Assembly: GCA_030446715.1 (NCBI GenBank)
Contig: JAUJMU010000012.1
Location: forward strand, 44,742-108,741
DNA from: Cytophagales bacterium
GTDB taxonomy: Bacteria > Bacteroidota > Bacteroidia > Cytophagales > 172606-1
Length of the DNA: 64,000 nucleotides
Reading direction: 5' to 3'
The notes under the pieces: model-generated
Told to the model about the DNA's origin: nothing
Seen by the model: the letters and a program-made list of their open reading frames with translations, nothing else
Databases searched by the model: none
Made by a program: the position numbers and the translations under genes
Shown: piece after piece, positions 8,387 through 17,304 of the stretch
Numbering within the stretch: the stretch's first letter is position 1
Layout of the letters: each line of letters opens with the position of its first letter

Positions 8387-9421
8387 TCAGACATTTTCCT
8401 TCTGCCTGAGTGCCGAGAAGGTTTTCATGAATATTTCATAATCCATCAGATAGGATTGATTATTCGCGTATTGGAGGTCCAGATTCTTACGCTCCAGATC
8501 CGTCATATTCTCCTGACCTCTTTTGGTTACCTGCCAGAGACCGGTTATGCCGGCCGGTGCCATAAAACGCAGGGCCCATTCGTCGGTGGTCAGATTTTCG
8601 GCTTCGTACAGGGGCAGCGGCCGGTTTCCTACCAGCGACATATCCCCCTGCAATACATTGAATAGCTGAGGAAGTTCGTCGAGGCTGGTATTCCGCAGGA
8701 ATGCACCTAGTTTGGTGATCCGCGGGTCATTTTTGATCTTGATAAAGGAAGAATTGTTGTACTGATTCAGGTCAGTCAGCCGCTGCAGCTCCTGATCGGC
8801 ATTAATCCGCATGGACCTGAATTTATAAAATTTGAAAATCTTATAATTATAACCAGCCCGCCGCGAGATATAGAGCACTGGTCCGGGAGAGTCCAGCTTG
8901 ATCAGCAGGGCGATCAGAAGCAGAAAGGGAGATAAAATAAATAAAGCAGTACCGGAAACAGCTATGTCAAACAGTCTTTTGAATAAAGGGATCCGGGGTA
9001 CCTCGAATAGCTCGTCTGCCGGCCGGCCGTCAATAACTTTTGCCGTGCTGATGTACTGAAGGCGGTATTGAATTTCTTTGGCTTCCAGTGGAAGCAGGAA
9101 AAAGTCGTCTACCCCCAGAAAATGGGCTTTTTTCCTTATCTCGTTATTGTCAGTAGATGACAGAATAATAAACTGTATAGCGGTGTGGAGTTGCAGTTCC
9201 TTCAGAATCAGGAACATGGCAAATGCATCTCCGTCCGGCAATTCGAAGTCGCATAGCATGATATCCGGAATTCTTTTCTTGCTGTTCATATGATTGCTAA
9301 GCCACGATTGGGTTCTGGCGACATCCGGGAATGCAAGGCCAACGTATCCTGCGCCAATCAAATCCTGGCAAACAGACCTGCTATTGGTACCGATGAAGAG
9401 TATTTGCTTAGATGGAAGCAT
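8387..9421 (-). CDS. Receiver-like domain fused to a phosphoglycosyl transferase (bacterial sugar transferase)
   Basis: Residues 1-125 fold like a response-regulator receiver: strand ILFIGTN, a possible phospho-acceptor Asp58 in MLCDFELPDG, and Ser/Thr at FIILSST. Residues 145-344 are a monotopic phosphoglycosyl transferase of the WcaJ/WbaP family, with the membrane hairpin ALFILSPFLLLIALLI, KFRSM at 200-204, the TSLDELPQ motif at 245-252, GDMSLVGNRP and GITGLWQV. Such enzymes start EPS synthesis by moving a sugar phosphate from a nucleotide sugar to undecaprenyl phosphate. The receiver part lacks the acidic pair after strand 1 (Gly11-Thr12 instead) and the conserved Lys before the last Pro (Leu110). 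It is probably a pseudo-receiver with an allosteric or docking role. Confidence 0.9.
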   Translation of the reverse strand: MLPSKQILFIGTNSRSVCQDLIGAGYVGLAFPDVARTQSWLSNHMNSKKRIPDIMLCDFELPDGDAFAMFLILKELQLHTAIQFIILSSTDNNEIRKKAHFLGVDDFFLLPLEAKEIQYRLQYISTAKVIDGRPADELFEVPRIPLFKRLFDIAVSGTALFILSPFLLLIALLIKLDSPGPVLYISRRAGYNYKIFKFYKFRSMRINADQELQRLTDLNQYNNSSFIKIKNDPRITKLGAFLRNTSLDELPQLFNVLQGDMSLVGNRPLPLYEAENLTTDEWALRFMAPAGITGLWQVTKRGQENMTDLERKNLDLQYANNQSYLMDYEIFMKTFSALRQKENV

Positions 9422-9474
9422 GACTGGGTGAATGATGGATTGAATATTGACCAGCCAACCGGACGCTGATCCGG

Positions 9475-9873
9475 CTAGGCGTAGTAAGCAGAAATGGCAT
9501 TATCGATTTTTTCCTTCAGTATTTCCGGATTGAATGGCTTCTGGAATATTCCCGATACGCCCTCACCTTCAAGCATCCCGATCACTTCCGAAAGATTACA
9601 GCCTGATATCACAAATACAGGAATATGCTTGTAGAGGCCGCTTTTCTTCAGGTTCCTGATGAGTTCCAGTCCGTCGACATAAGGCATAAGGATATCCGTC
9701 AGAACCAGATCCGGCATGTCTTCCTTGATAGCAGCCAACGCTTCCAGTCCATTGGCGGCGGTACGGACATTGTAGCTTGATTTGAGAATATTGTAGAGTA
9801 GCCTTCTCAGATGGATATTGTCTTCTACCACCAAAACTGTGTGCCTGAGTGACTGGCTGGAAGTTTTAAACAT
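9475..9873 (-). CDS. Single-domain response regulator (CheY-like)
   Basis: The 132-residue protein is one receiver domain and nothing more. All key residues are present: Glu17-Asp18 after the first strand, phospho-acceptor Asp60 in LVLTDILMP, Ser90 in VFVISG and Lys112-Pro113. It has no DNA-binding or enzymatic output domain, so it must act through protein contacts or as a phosphate sink. It is the first gene of the EPS operon, 53 bases before the gene for the receiver-fused phosphoglycosyl transferase. That placement suggests it controls EPS initiation, perhaps by pairing with the receiver-like domain of the transferase. No histidine kinase is encoded nearby. Confidence 0.9.
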   Translation of the reverse strand: MFKTSSQSLRHTVLVVEDNIHLRRLLYNILKSSYNVRTAANGLEALAAIKEDMPDLVLTDILMPYVDGLELIRNLKKSGLYKHIPVFVISGCNLSEVIGMLEGEGVSGIFQKPFNPEILKEKIDNAISAYYA

Positions 9874-11364
9874 ATATGTGCTGGTATTAGTACGCTTTTA
9901 GAGTACTGTAAAAGTTGATGATTGAAATGCAAAAAGCCGGAAGTCAGGTAGTATTCAAAAGGGCTACTCACATCTTTAAAGTCCAGACTATTCGGGTTAA
10001 AGACCAGAAAGAGATAACCCGGATCTATATTCCCACGGCTTTCTGAAAATGACAGACAGAAAGCTATAGGTAAGGATGCTCAGTCAGAGGCTGAATCCGG
10101 TAACAGAACTAATTTTGATGTACTAGCCAAAGATTTATTTTATTTTTTACTCTGCAGAACTTATAAACACAAAAAAAGAGTTTCAGATGCTGTTAAAAGT
10201 GCTTTTCAGATGTTACCCGATTTCCTGTTACGTTATGAAAAAGTCGTTAAAACAGCATTCAAACCACTATTAGTGACCATTGCCAAAATATGTTGATTTC
10301 CTACACCACACTGGCGCAGTATATGCTCGTAAAGCCTGCCGGTATTACCTGCAAACGTTACTTGCAAAAATCCAAAAGTTTGTATGCCTTTTGATTGTCT
10401 TCCCATCAGTTTATCCCACGGTTGCCTGTCACTGGGAGTTGCCGGAATGCTATCATAAAAGTACGCAGGATCGTAAATATTGGCTTTTAATCTCGATCAA
10501 TATAACAAATAAGGCGTTAAATAATCAAATTTGAAAGACAAATTCAGAGATTATGTTTTTGTGAATTTTTTTATTGCCCGAATAATAATACAATTTAGCT
10601 GTTAAATTATATTATATTTTCAGTGAGTTTATTACCCTTCGGAAAAGCCGATTTTCTGCCTGTTTCCTACATGGTGGCAAGTAACTTTCACCGGCTGAAT
10701 CTGACGCAAATCTTACACGTAACACACCTTTATACATATCAGGTGATAAAAGTAAATCGGATTGTTAATATTTAAGCTGTCTTATCCGAAAAGCAGGTTT
10801 TTTGGGGCATCAGGCTGGTTTCGCCGACAATTAGGTATTTGCTGTGGCAAAGGAGCGTAACACCAGGGGGCACTTTCAACTCAGATGGCGACGGGCACTT
10901 TCCTTCAGCCAACGCTGGTCCTTTACACAATGGAGTGCCTTTAAACCTATCCGGAGTCATATGAGTATGGTTCGTAGCAGATAACTCCACTTCACCCATC
11001 AAAATATTACCAAAAGGAATTGCATGAAGCGTTGAAAACAGCTGGAAATTGGTTTAGCTGAGAAATACTTTTGTTTGGCATGTTCTCCGGTGGGGTCAAC
11101 TGCTTTTCAGCCTCCTTGTGAGCTGATGGTCAATAGGAGCCTATTGCAAAATCTGATTTAACGCCTGCAGGCTTTTTAGTGAAAATGTAGAATGGGAAAA
11201 GAAATAAACACAATGTTAAATTTGTTATTTATCTGGAAAAAGTTGCATATTGTCAGGTGAAGCTTTTTGTTTAAAGAAAGAATTATATGCTTTGGGAGTT
11301 CAGGGAATTCTCCTCCGGTAACTGCGCTACGGTTTTTATTCTATAGAATTATTGGTTATTGAAT
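9874..11364. other. 1.5 kb gap without a convincing gene, upstream of two divergent operons
   Basis: This stretch separates the EPS operon (minus) from the sugar importer (plus). It is richer in A and T than its surroundings, especially at 10,500-10,650, and holds only short open frames without recognisable motifs. It must carry the promoters of both operons. I see no tRNA, riboswitch or insertion sequence in it. A degenerate gene or a long untranslated leader cannot be ruled out. Confidence 0.5.
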
Positions 11365-12837
11365 ATGCACTTACAGCTGGCAGGCATCAGCAAGTTTTTC
11401 CCGGGGGTAAAGGCACTGGACAATATCCGCTTTGATCTGCTGCCCGGAGAAGTGCATGCCATATGCGGTGAAAACGGGGCGGGCAAAAGCACCCTGATGA
11501 ACATCCTGGCTGGCAACCTCCAGCCGGATAAGGGACAGATTCTCCTGAACGAACAACCGGTCAGAATCGCCAACCCGGTACATGCAGCCAGTCTGGGCAT
11601 TGCGATTGTGTACCAGCAGTTGAGCCTCGTGGATACGCTGTCGGTGGCTGAAAACATTTTTGCCAATACCCAACCCCGCAACCACTGGGGCATTATTGAC
11701 CGGGCCGCTCTGCTGGGCCAGACCCGGCAACTGCTGGAAAATCTGCAGTTGCAGTCCATCCAGCCCCAAATCCTGGTGGGAGACTTGTCGCAGGGGCAGA
11801 AGCAGATGGTGGAGGTAGCCAAAGCCTTATCCAAACACCCGGCTATTCTCATTCTCGATGAGCCCACCGCATCCATTACTGAACGCGAAGCGGGCACACT
11901 CTTTGCCATCATCCGGCAATTAAAGGATTCCGGGAAATCGGTAATTTATATTTCGCACCGGATGCAGGAGATTTTCGGAATTGCCGACCGGATCACCGTG
12001 CTGAAGGACGGTCAGTATCAGGGCACCCAAGCCATTGCAGAAGTTACACCTACCGACCTGATCCGGATGATGGTGGGCCGCGACCTTGAGGCTTCTGACG
12101 GACCGTCGGCGGCAACCAGAGAAGAACTCCTGAGGGTGAAGGACCTTTCGGGAAATGGCTTCAGCCAGATCACATTTACCCTGCACCGGGGAGAGATTCT
12201 GGGAATGGCCGGACTGGTAGGGGCCGGCCGTACCGAAATTGCCCAAACCCTGTTTGGCTACCTTCCCCGCCGGTCGGGTGAGGTCTGGCTGAAAGGCCGG
12301 CTGCTCCGGGTAAGCCATCCCCGGGAGGCCATCCGGGCCGGTCTGGGTTACCTGCCCGAAGACCGGAAATCGCAGGGTCTGTTTATGGACAAATCCTTGA
12401 CCGACAATATCATCGCGGCCAACTTCCGGGCTGCCCGGCCGGGCAATTGGTTTGATTCCTCAGTGGCCCGTGAACTGGCGCAGTCATACCGGGAAAAACT
12501 GCGGATCGTGACCCCGGATGTGGAGCAGGACGTGCTGCACCTGAGTGGCGGCAACCAGCAGAAGGTAGTGCTGGCCCGCTGGCTGCTGGCCGACCCCGAC
12601 GTGCTGATCGTGGATGAACCAACGCACGGCATTGATGTAGGCGCAAAAGCAGAAATTTATCGGCTGCTCCGGCAACTCGCCGCTCAGGGTAAAGGCATTA
12701 TATTGATCTCCAGCGAGTTGCCGGAAGTGCTGGCACTTGCCGACCGGATACTGGTCCTGCGGGAGGGCACCCTCGCCGGCGAGTTGCCGGGCCGCGGCAC
12801 CACCGAAGAAGAAGTCATGGCCCTTGCTGCCTGCTAA
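11365..12837 (+). CDS. Sugar ABC transporter ATP-binding protein (RbsA/MglA type)
   Basis: This 490-residue protein holds two ABC ATPase domains in one chain. The first has Walker A GENGAGKST, the signature LSQGQKQ and Walker B LILDEPT. The second has a Walker A variant (GLVGAGRTE), signature LSGGNQQKV and Walker B VLIVDEPTHGIDVG. The degenerate second Walker A is the norm in ribose, galactose and xylose importers of the CUT2 class. It powers uptake through the permease encoded 12 bases downstream. I use the ATG at 11365; an in-frame TTG two codons earlier is possible. The substrate is a sugar by family, but the exact one cannot be read from the sequence. Confidence 0.95.
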   Translation: MHLQLAGISKFFPGVKALDNIRFDLLPGEVHAICGENGAGKSTLMNILAGNLQPDKGQILLNEQPVRIANPVHAASLGIAIVYQQLSLVDTLSVAENIFANTQPRNHWGIIDRAALLGQTRQLLENLQLQSIQPQILVGDLSQGQKQMVEVAKALSKHPAILILDEPTASITEREAGTLFAIIRQLKDSGKSVIYISHRMQEIFGIADRITVLKDGQYQGTQAIAEVTPTDLIRMMVGRDLEASDGPSAATREELLRVKDLSGNGFSQITFTLHRGEILGMAGLVGAGRTEIAQTLFGYLPRRSGEVWLKGRLLRVSHPREAIRAGLGYLPEDRKSQGLFMDKSLTDNIIAANFRAARPGNWFDSSVARELAQSYREKLRIVTPDVEQDVLHLSGGNQQKVVLARWLLADPDVLIVDEPTHGIDVGAKAEIYRLLRQLAAQGKGIILISSELPEVLALADRILVLREGTLAGELPGRGTTEEEVMALAAC

Positions 12838-12849
12838 CCAAAAGAGAAT

Positions 12850-13860
12850 ATGGAAACCCAGACCTATACCAATCCTGCAAAGCTGACGGGACCGCAGCCT
12901 GAAAAGAGCCGCCTCCGGATGGACAAACTCCTGCAGGACCGGGTGTATTCGCTCAGTATTACCATTGTCGTGATCTGCATTGTGGCCAGTGTGGTATTCC
13001 CGCAGAACTTCCCGACGTTCGAAAACCTGAGTCAGCTGCTGCTCAACCTGTCCATTGATACCATTGTGGCAGTCGGGATGATGCTGCTGCTGATCTCCGG
13101 CATGTTTGATCTGTCGGTGGGGTCAATGGTGGCCTTTGCCGGTGGCCTGACTGCCAACCTGATGTATTTCCACGGCTTCCCGGTGCCGCTGGCCATCACC
13201 ATTGGTCTGCTCAGTGCCCTGCTGGTCGGTTGGGTTAACGGCTACCTGATTGCGTATCAGGGCATCAACCCGATGATTCAGACGCTGGCCATGCTGGGTA
13301 TTCTCCGGGGCGGTGCCCTGCTGGTGGCGGGGGCCGGTATTCAGAATCTGCCGTACTGGTTCAACGCCATCGGGCAGTCGCGGCTGCTCGGCATTCAGAT
13401 GCCCGTCTGGTACATGCTCCTGACCGTTGCTGTATTCAGCTTTCTGGTGAACAGGACAATTTTTTTCCGCCGCTACTACTACATCGGCGGCAACGCCAAA
13501 GCCGCTGAACTATCGGGCATTGAGGTAAAGAAAATGAAGCAGTTTGCGTTCATTTTATCAGCAGTGCTGGCCGCCGTTGCGGGCATCCTGCTTACCTCCC
13601 GTTTGGGTGCAGCCATGTCAACGCTGGGCCGGGGTCTGGAACTGCGGGTGATTACGGCAGCCATTCTGGGCGGAGCCAGCCTGACTGGTGGGGTGGGTAA
13701 AATCGTGGGAGCCCTGCTGGGTGCCTTGTTTATGGGAATTGTGGCCAATATCATGATCATTGCCCGTATTTCGGGACTTTGGCAGGAAATCATCCTTGGC
13801 CTGATCCTTATTTCGGCAGTCTGGCTGGATCTTTACCTGATCCGCCGGAGCCGGGCCTGA
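12850..13860 (+). CDS. Sugar ABC transporter permease (RbsC type)
   Basis: The 336-residue protein has about 8-10 membrane helices after a polar N-terminus of some 35 residues. Typical RbsC/BPD_transp_2 segments are visible: SGMFDLSVGSMVAFAGG, GWVNGYLIAYQGINPMIQTL, and near the C-terminus ITAAILGGASLTGGVGKIVG. Twelve bases separate it from the ATPase gene, so they are co-transcribed. It forms the inner-membrane channel, as a homodimer, of a CUT2-class sugar importer. The gene set has no linked kinase or isomerase, so its substrate is not indicated by context. Confidence 0.95.
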   Translation: METQTYTNPAKLTGPQPEKSRLRMDKLLQDRVYSLSITIVVICIVASVVFPQNFPTFENLSQLLLNLSIDTIVAVGMMLLLISGMFDLSVGSMVAFAGGLTANLMYFHGFPVPLAITIGLLSALLVGWVNGYLIAYQGINPMIQTLAMLGILRGGALLVAGAGIQNLPYWFNAIGQSRLLGIQMPVWYMLLTVAVFSFLVNRTIFFRRYYYIGGNAKAAELSGIEVKKMKQFAFILSAVLAAVAGILLTSRLGAAMSTLGRGLELRVITAAILGGASLTGGVGKIVGALLGALFMGIVANIMIIARISGLWQEIILGLILISAVWLDLYLIRRSRA

Positions 13861-13959
13861 GACACCTCTGGCGGTGGCACGTAAGTAGGGAGGTAATTTT
13901 AAATGACGGATGCTGACTTTTGAATGAACTGCCGGTCGGCAACAAAAAATACTAAGCCA

Positions 13960-14985
13960 ATGAAAAAGCCGCCTTTTCTCCTCTGCGTTTGTACTCTTTT
14001 CCTCAGTGTTCTGAATTCCTGTGAGCTGCCGCCCCGCGACGGAAGCGCCGGCGTGCAGAATGCCAACATAGCCACCATGGAAGCCGGTGCCGTCAATCCC
14101 AACGAGGAGTACGTGATGATCACTACCGCCATCAATATGCCGATGTACGTCAACCACGACCAGGCGGCTTTCAGAAGGTGGGGCGAACAGATGGGGGTAA
14201 AAGTTTCCATTCTCGGGCCGGCAGAGTGGGACGTGCCCGCGCAGATCGAGACCATCGAGCAGGTAATTGCCTCGCGGCCGGCTGGTTTGCTGATCAACGG
14301 TACTGATCCCGGTATTGCCCAGGCAATCAACAAAGCCGTGGAAGCCGGCATCCCGACGGTGGTGTATGATTCGGATGTGCCCGGTTCAGAACGACACGCC
14401 TTTCTGGGCACCGACTGGTACCAGATCGGCCAGATGCAGGGCGAAGAGATGGCAAGGCTGACCGGGGGAAAAGGAAAAGTAGCTTACATGGGCATTCTGG
14501 GTCTGACCAACATGGAAGACGGTTTCCGGGGCCTGCTGGACGTGCTGAAAAAGTACCCCGGCATCCGGGTAGTGGGCAGGTACGATGACAAAGCCAGCGT
14601 AGAACTCGCCGCCCGGATCACCTCCGATCTGCTGGCCGCCCACCCCGATATTGCCGGTATCTGCGGTTTTGACTCCAACTCCGGACCGGGCATTGCCCTG
14701 GCAGTGAAGGAAGCCGGCAAGGTGGGCAAAGTGAAAATCACCACCGTGGACTGGGAGCCCGAACACCTGCTGCTGGTCCGGGATGGAGTGATCCAGATGC
14801 TGGCCGGTCAAAAAAGAGAACTTTTTACCTGGTACGGAGCACAGTTTCTCTACGACATGGTACACCGTACCAACCGCCTTTCGGGCAACGATGCACAGTC
14901 TGGTATTTCCAACGTCCCCACTTCCGTAAATACGGGTTTGCTGCGCATAACCCGCGAAAATGTAGGCCAGTTTCTGAAAAGATAA
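13960..14985 (+). CDS. Sugar-binding lipoprotein of the ABC importer (RbsB-like)
   Basis: The 341-residue protein starts with a lipoprotein signal (MKKPPFLLCVCTLFLSV then the lipobox LNSC), so the ATG at 13960 is preferred over one twelve codons upstream. The rest is a periplasmic-binding-protein-like type 1 domain: INMPMYVNHDQAAFRRWGEQ, RPAGLLINGTDP, GIPTVVYDSDVPGS, GFDSNSGPGIALAVKEAG and TTVDWEPEHL. These match the Peripla_BP_4 fold that closes over a sugar between two lobes. It would be tethered to the membrane and deliver sugar to the permease encoded upstream. Binding-site residues do not let me name the sugar. Confidence 0.92.
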   Translation: MKKPPFLLCVCTLFLSVLNSCELPPRDGSAGVQNANIATMEAGAVNPNEEYVMITTAINMPMYVNHDQAAFRRWGEQMGVKVSILGPAEWDVPAQIETIEQVIASRPAGLLINGTDPGIAQAINKAVEAGIPTVVYDSDVPGSERHAFLGTDWYQIGQMQGEEMARLTGGKGKVAYMGILGLTNMEDGFRGLLDVLKKYPGIRVVGRYDDKASVELAARITSDLLAAHPDIAGICGFDSNSGPGIALAVKEAGKVGKVKITTVDWEPEHLLLVRDGVIQMLAGQKRELFTWYGAQFLYDMVHRTNRLSGNDAQSGISNVPTSVNTGLLRITRENVGQFLKR

Positions 14986-15045
14986 CGGGCACCCTGCCCC
15001 GGAAAAGCTGCATCAGCACCACTGCTTTCTTGCCCTTCAACGGTG

Positions 15046-15076
15046 GCACCGGCTTACCTATATCTCACGCCGGTGC
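15046..15076. terminator. Possible hairpin after the sugar importer operon
   Basis: Arms GCACCGGC and GCCGGTGC (8 bp, perfect) enclose a 15-base loop, 60 bases after the binding-protein gene. There is no T-run downstream on the plus strand, so intrinsic termination is uncertain. Confidence 0.35.
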
Positions 15077-15256
15077 AAAACCCGACCTGCAATCCTTCCG
15101 TAAGAAAAGACCGGGCACCCGGTGAGCCGCCGGCAGTAGAAGGGAAAGTTTTGTATCGGATGACTTAGGTTTAGGCCGGCTGCCGTGCGGTAAAGGGGTG
15201 ATCTGTGGCAAACTGAACTTTCCATTGACGGAATTTTGAACGAAAAGAGAAAGTTT

Positions 15257-15730
15257 ATGAATGCAAAAAAATTGATTTCCCATGTCACCTGCAGCGCCGT
15301 TTTTATGGCAATGGTGGCTTGCGGACAGACCCAGCATACGGAGCAGGCCTCCCTCATCGCACAGCAGGAGCCCGAACCTTATGTTCAGGAAGGCGTGGCT
15401 TCTTACTACGCCCCGTCCCTTACCGGCACGAAAATGGCCAACGGGAAGCCCTATCACCCCTCCAAAATGATTGCCGCCCACAAGCGTTTGCCGCTGGGAA
15501 CAAAAGTAAAGGTGGTAAACCCCGATAATGACAGCAGCGTAGTGGTGACCATTGCCGACCGGGGGCCGTACGTGGGACGGCGCATCATTGACTTGTCAAG
15601 GGCAGCGGCCCGGGAACTTGATTTTATCAGGGACGGCAAAACCAACGTGATTGTTGAAGTAGTGCAGCCGGCTGAAGGTTACTCAATCAGCGATTCGGTG
15701 GCAACTGACCGGATTGTGACCAATTATTAA
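15257..15730 (+). CDS. rlpA: RlpA-like septal ring lytic transglycosylase, lipoprotein
   Basis: The 157-residue protein has an N-terminal lipoprotein signal ending in MVACGQ and then a double-psi beta-barrel domain. The barrel shows the RlpA pattern: EGVASYYAPSLTGTKMANGK, AAHKRLPLGTKVKVVN, VTIADRGPY and IIDLSRAAARELDF. RlpA cuts denuded glycan strands at the septum or otherwise helps daughter-cell separation. Many Bacteroidota copies, like this one, lack the C-terminal SPOR domain. The start is the ATG at 15257 rather than an in-frame TTG seven codons upstream. The gene stands alone and is followed by a strong bidirectional terminator. Confidence 0.9.
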   Translation: MNAKKLISHVTCSAVFMAMVACGQTQHTEQASLIAQQEPEPYVQEGVASYYAPSLTGTKMANGKPYHPSKMIAAHKRLPLGTKVKVVNPDNDSSVVVTIADRGPYVGRRIIDLSRAAARELDFIRDGKTNVIVEVVQPAEGYSISDSVATDRIVTNY

Positions 15731-15751
15731 GTAGTTGTTGGTTGTTTGTTG
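15728..15751 (+). repeat. Dispersed GTAGTTGTTGG repeat, copy 1
   Basis: The repeat begins with the stop codon of rlpA (TAA) and continues GTAGTTGTTGGTTGTTTGTT. A copy with one mismatch lies at the 3' end of the patatin gene, also starting at its TAA. Two looser copies lie at 22,602-22,632 and 62,591-62,620. Confidence 0.7.
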
Positions 15752-15842
15752 TCCGGTAAATAAAAAGCTGAGGATCAACTCTTTACTAAGAGAACTGTAC
15801 CGGGTTGCTTTTGTCCGGGTACCCAAAGTTAAATTATCAACC

Positions 15843-15883
15843 AAAGCTGTAAGGGCTATCCGTCGGGTTGCCCTTACAGCTTT
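15843..15883. terminator. Bidirectional intrinsic terminator
   Basis: Perfect 14-bp arms, AAAGCTGTAAGGGC and GCCCTTACAGCTTT, enclose a 13-base loop. The flanking T and A runs suit termination in both directions, for rlpA from the left and the carotenoid oxygenase from the right. The right arm includes the last codons of the oxygenase gene. Confidence 0.85.
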
Positions 15884-17304
15884 TCTGACCACGTGCCATG
15901 AAATCCCAATGGCAAGGCGTGGGGCAGGGCCGCTTCTGCGATTACCTCAAGGGTCCGGGCGTCCATTGCCAGCAGCCTGGTTTTCTGCTGGTGCATATCA
16001 AACAGCAGCGTGAGCAGCCAGCCTTCATCTTCAGCCCCTCCCGGTTTTGGCACCATCAGCGGTTCGCCGGGAATATGGGGGTAAAAATCTCTTGACAGGG
16101 TTTGCCGGGTCTGGCAATCCACTTTTATCGTTTCGTGCAGCAGGGGCTGGCGGAGGGCCGGGTCGGCACCCATGGCCCACACGTACCGGTAGGGGCGGCC
16201 GCTGTAGCCGGGATTGATGGACGGGAGTTCCATCTGAAAATGAGACAACGCTTCCTCCTGCACGGTACTTGTCTTCATCCCGATGGTGTAACGGGTAAGC
16301 GTAGCGCCGGCCACCACCGAGTCGCCTTCCGTAGGCTGACCGATTTCGGCCATGTTCGGAAAGTCATCCAGCCGCAGGGCGTCCACCAGCAGCGTGTCGC
16401 CGGCTTCGTAGCCGTTGGCAAAATGAAAAACGAAGCAGTAACCCGCCTCGTAAGTTTGCGTTCCGCTGCCATCCACCACCCAAATCAGGGTCTGGTGGCC
16501 CTTCCGGCCGCTGATCGAATCAACCGGTGACTTCATTCCGGCAAAAGTTTTCACCATGTCGAAAGCAACCGGCGTAATGAAGTAAATCTGCTTTTTCCCC
16601 TCCGTCAGCACAAAGTCGTGCACAAAAGTCAGGTCCGGGAGGTCGTGGGCCTCCGGTGGCCAGGCTTTGCCTTCGGGAGCAACCCGGTAGGTCACCAGCC
16701 GCTGTTTCTTGCCGGCCAGTACGCCGAAGTTGTACAGTTCACCCGTACCGGGGTGGATCTTCGGGTGCGCCGAAAAGGGCAACTCCGGATTAATCAGCTG
16801 ATCAAACCACGAGAACTGGTTCTGCAGGATGCCGTCGTAGTCAAACCGGCTTTGCGTCTGGAGAGTGTCCGGGTGAATCAGATGAGGCAAGCCGCCTTCC
16901 CAGAGGGCCAGCAGCCTGCCGCCGTGCCACACTACATTGGTATTGGCCGCGTTCTTGAAGCGCATCCGCATAAAATTACGGGCAAAGCCTCCCGGCAGAT
17001 TGGTGCCAAAGCTCCGGTACAGCATTTTGCCGGCCTTTTCCTCCTCCAGAAATTCGCGGGTACGCACGTAGCGGTTCGAGTAGAAGACCTTGCCACCCGT
17101 CAGGTGAAAGCGACTCACCATTCCGTCGCCGTCAAAAGGATGCTGGTATGGTACGCCGTGGTGTACCATGCGACCCGTGCCGTTGCGGAAAAGGTAACCG
17201 CTCAGCTCTTCCGGAAAGGAGCCGGCAACCACAGGCAGCTCCTCGTTTTCGTACTCTTTTTCGACAAGTTTTGTCGCTTCAAGATAGGTATCAATCAATG
17301 CCAT
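15874..17304 (-). CDS. Carotenoid oxygenase (retinal pigment epithelial membrane protein family)
   Basis: This 476-residue protein is a seven-bladed beta-propeller dioxygenase that uses Fe(II) and O2 to cut a conjugated double bond in carotenoids or stilbene-like compounds. The four iron-binding histidines are visible: His180 in SAHPKIHP, His229 in FVHDF, His294 in VFHFANGYE and His469 near the C-terminus in GFHGTW. The N-terminus has the usual GYLFRNGTGRM and HPFDGDGMVSRF segments. The length is normal for the family and there is no signal peptide, so it is cytosolic. It is not clustered with carotenoid biosynthesis genes. It could make retinal or an apocarotenoid; lignostilbene cleavage is an alternative in this family. 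Confidence 0.92.
   Translation of the reverse strand: MALIDTYLEATKLVEKEYENEELPVVAGSFPEELSGYLFRNGTGRMVHHGVPYQHPFDGDGMVSRFHLTGGKVFYSNRYVRTREFLEEEKAGKMLYRSFGTNLPGGFARNFMRMRFKNAANTNVVWHGGRLLALWEGGLPHLIHPDTLQTQSRFDYDGILQNQFSWFDQLINPELPFSAHPKIHPGTGELYNFGVLAGKKQRLVTYRVAPEGKAWPPEAHDLPDLTFVHDFVLTEGKKQIYFITPVAFDMVKTFAGMKSPVDSISGRKGHQTLIWVVDGSGTQTYEAGYCFVFHFANGYEAGDTLLVDALRLDDFPNMAEIGQPTEGDSVVAGATLTRYTIGMKTSTVQEEALSHFQMELPSINPGYSGRPYRYVWAMGADPALRQPLLHETIKVDCQTRQTLSRDFYPHIPGEPLMVPKPGGAEDEGWLLTLLFDMHQQKTRLLAMDARTLEVIAEAALPHALPLGFHGTWSEKL

Noticed and set aside
10280..10534. 84-residue frame in the long gap
   Set aside because: No motif, odd amino acid make-up and no start context. Most likely chance in non-coding DNA.
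10772..11002. 76-residue minus-strand frame in the long gap
   Set aside because: Cys- and Pro-rich text without a family pattern; no neighbour in the same direction.
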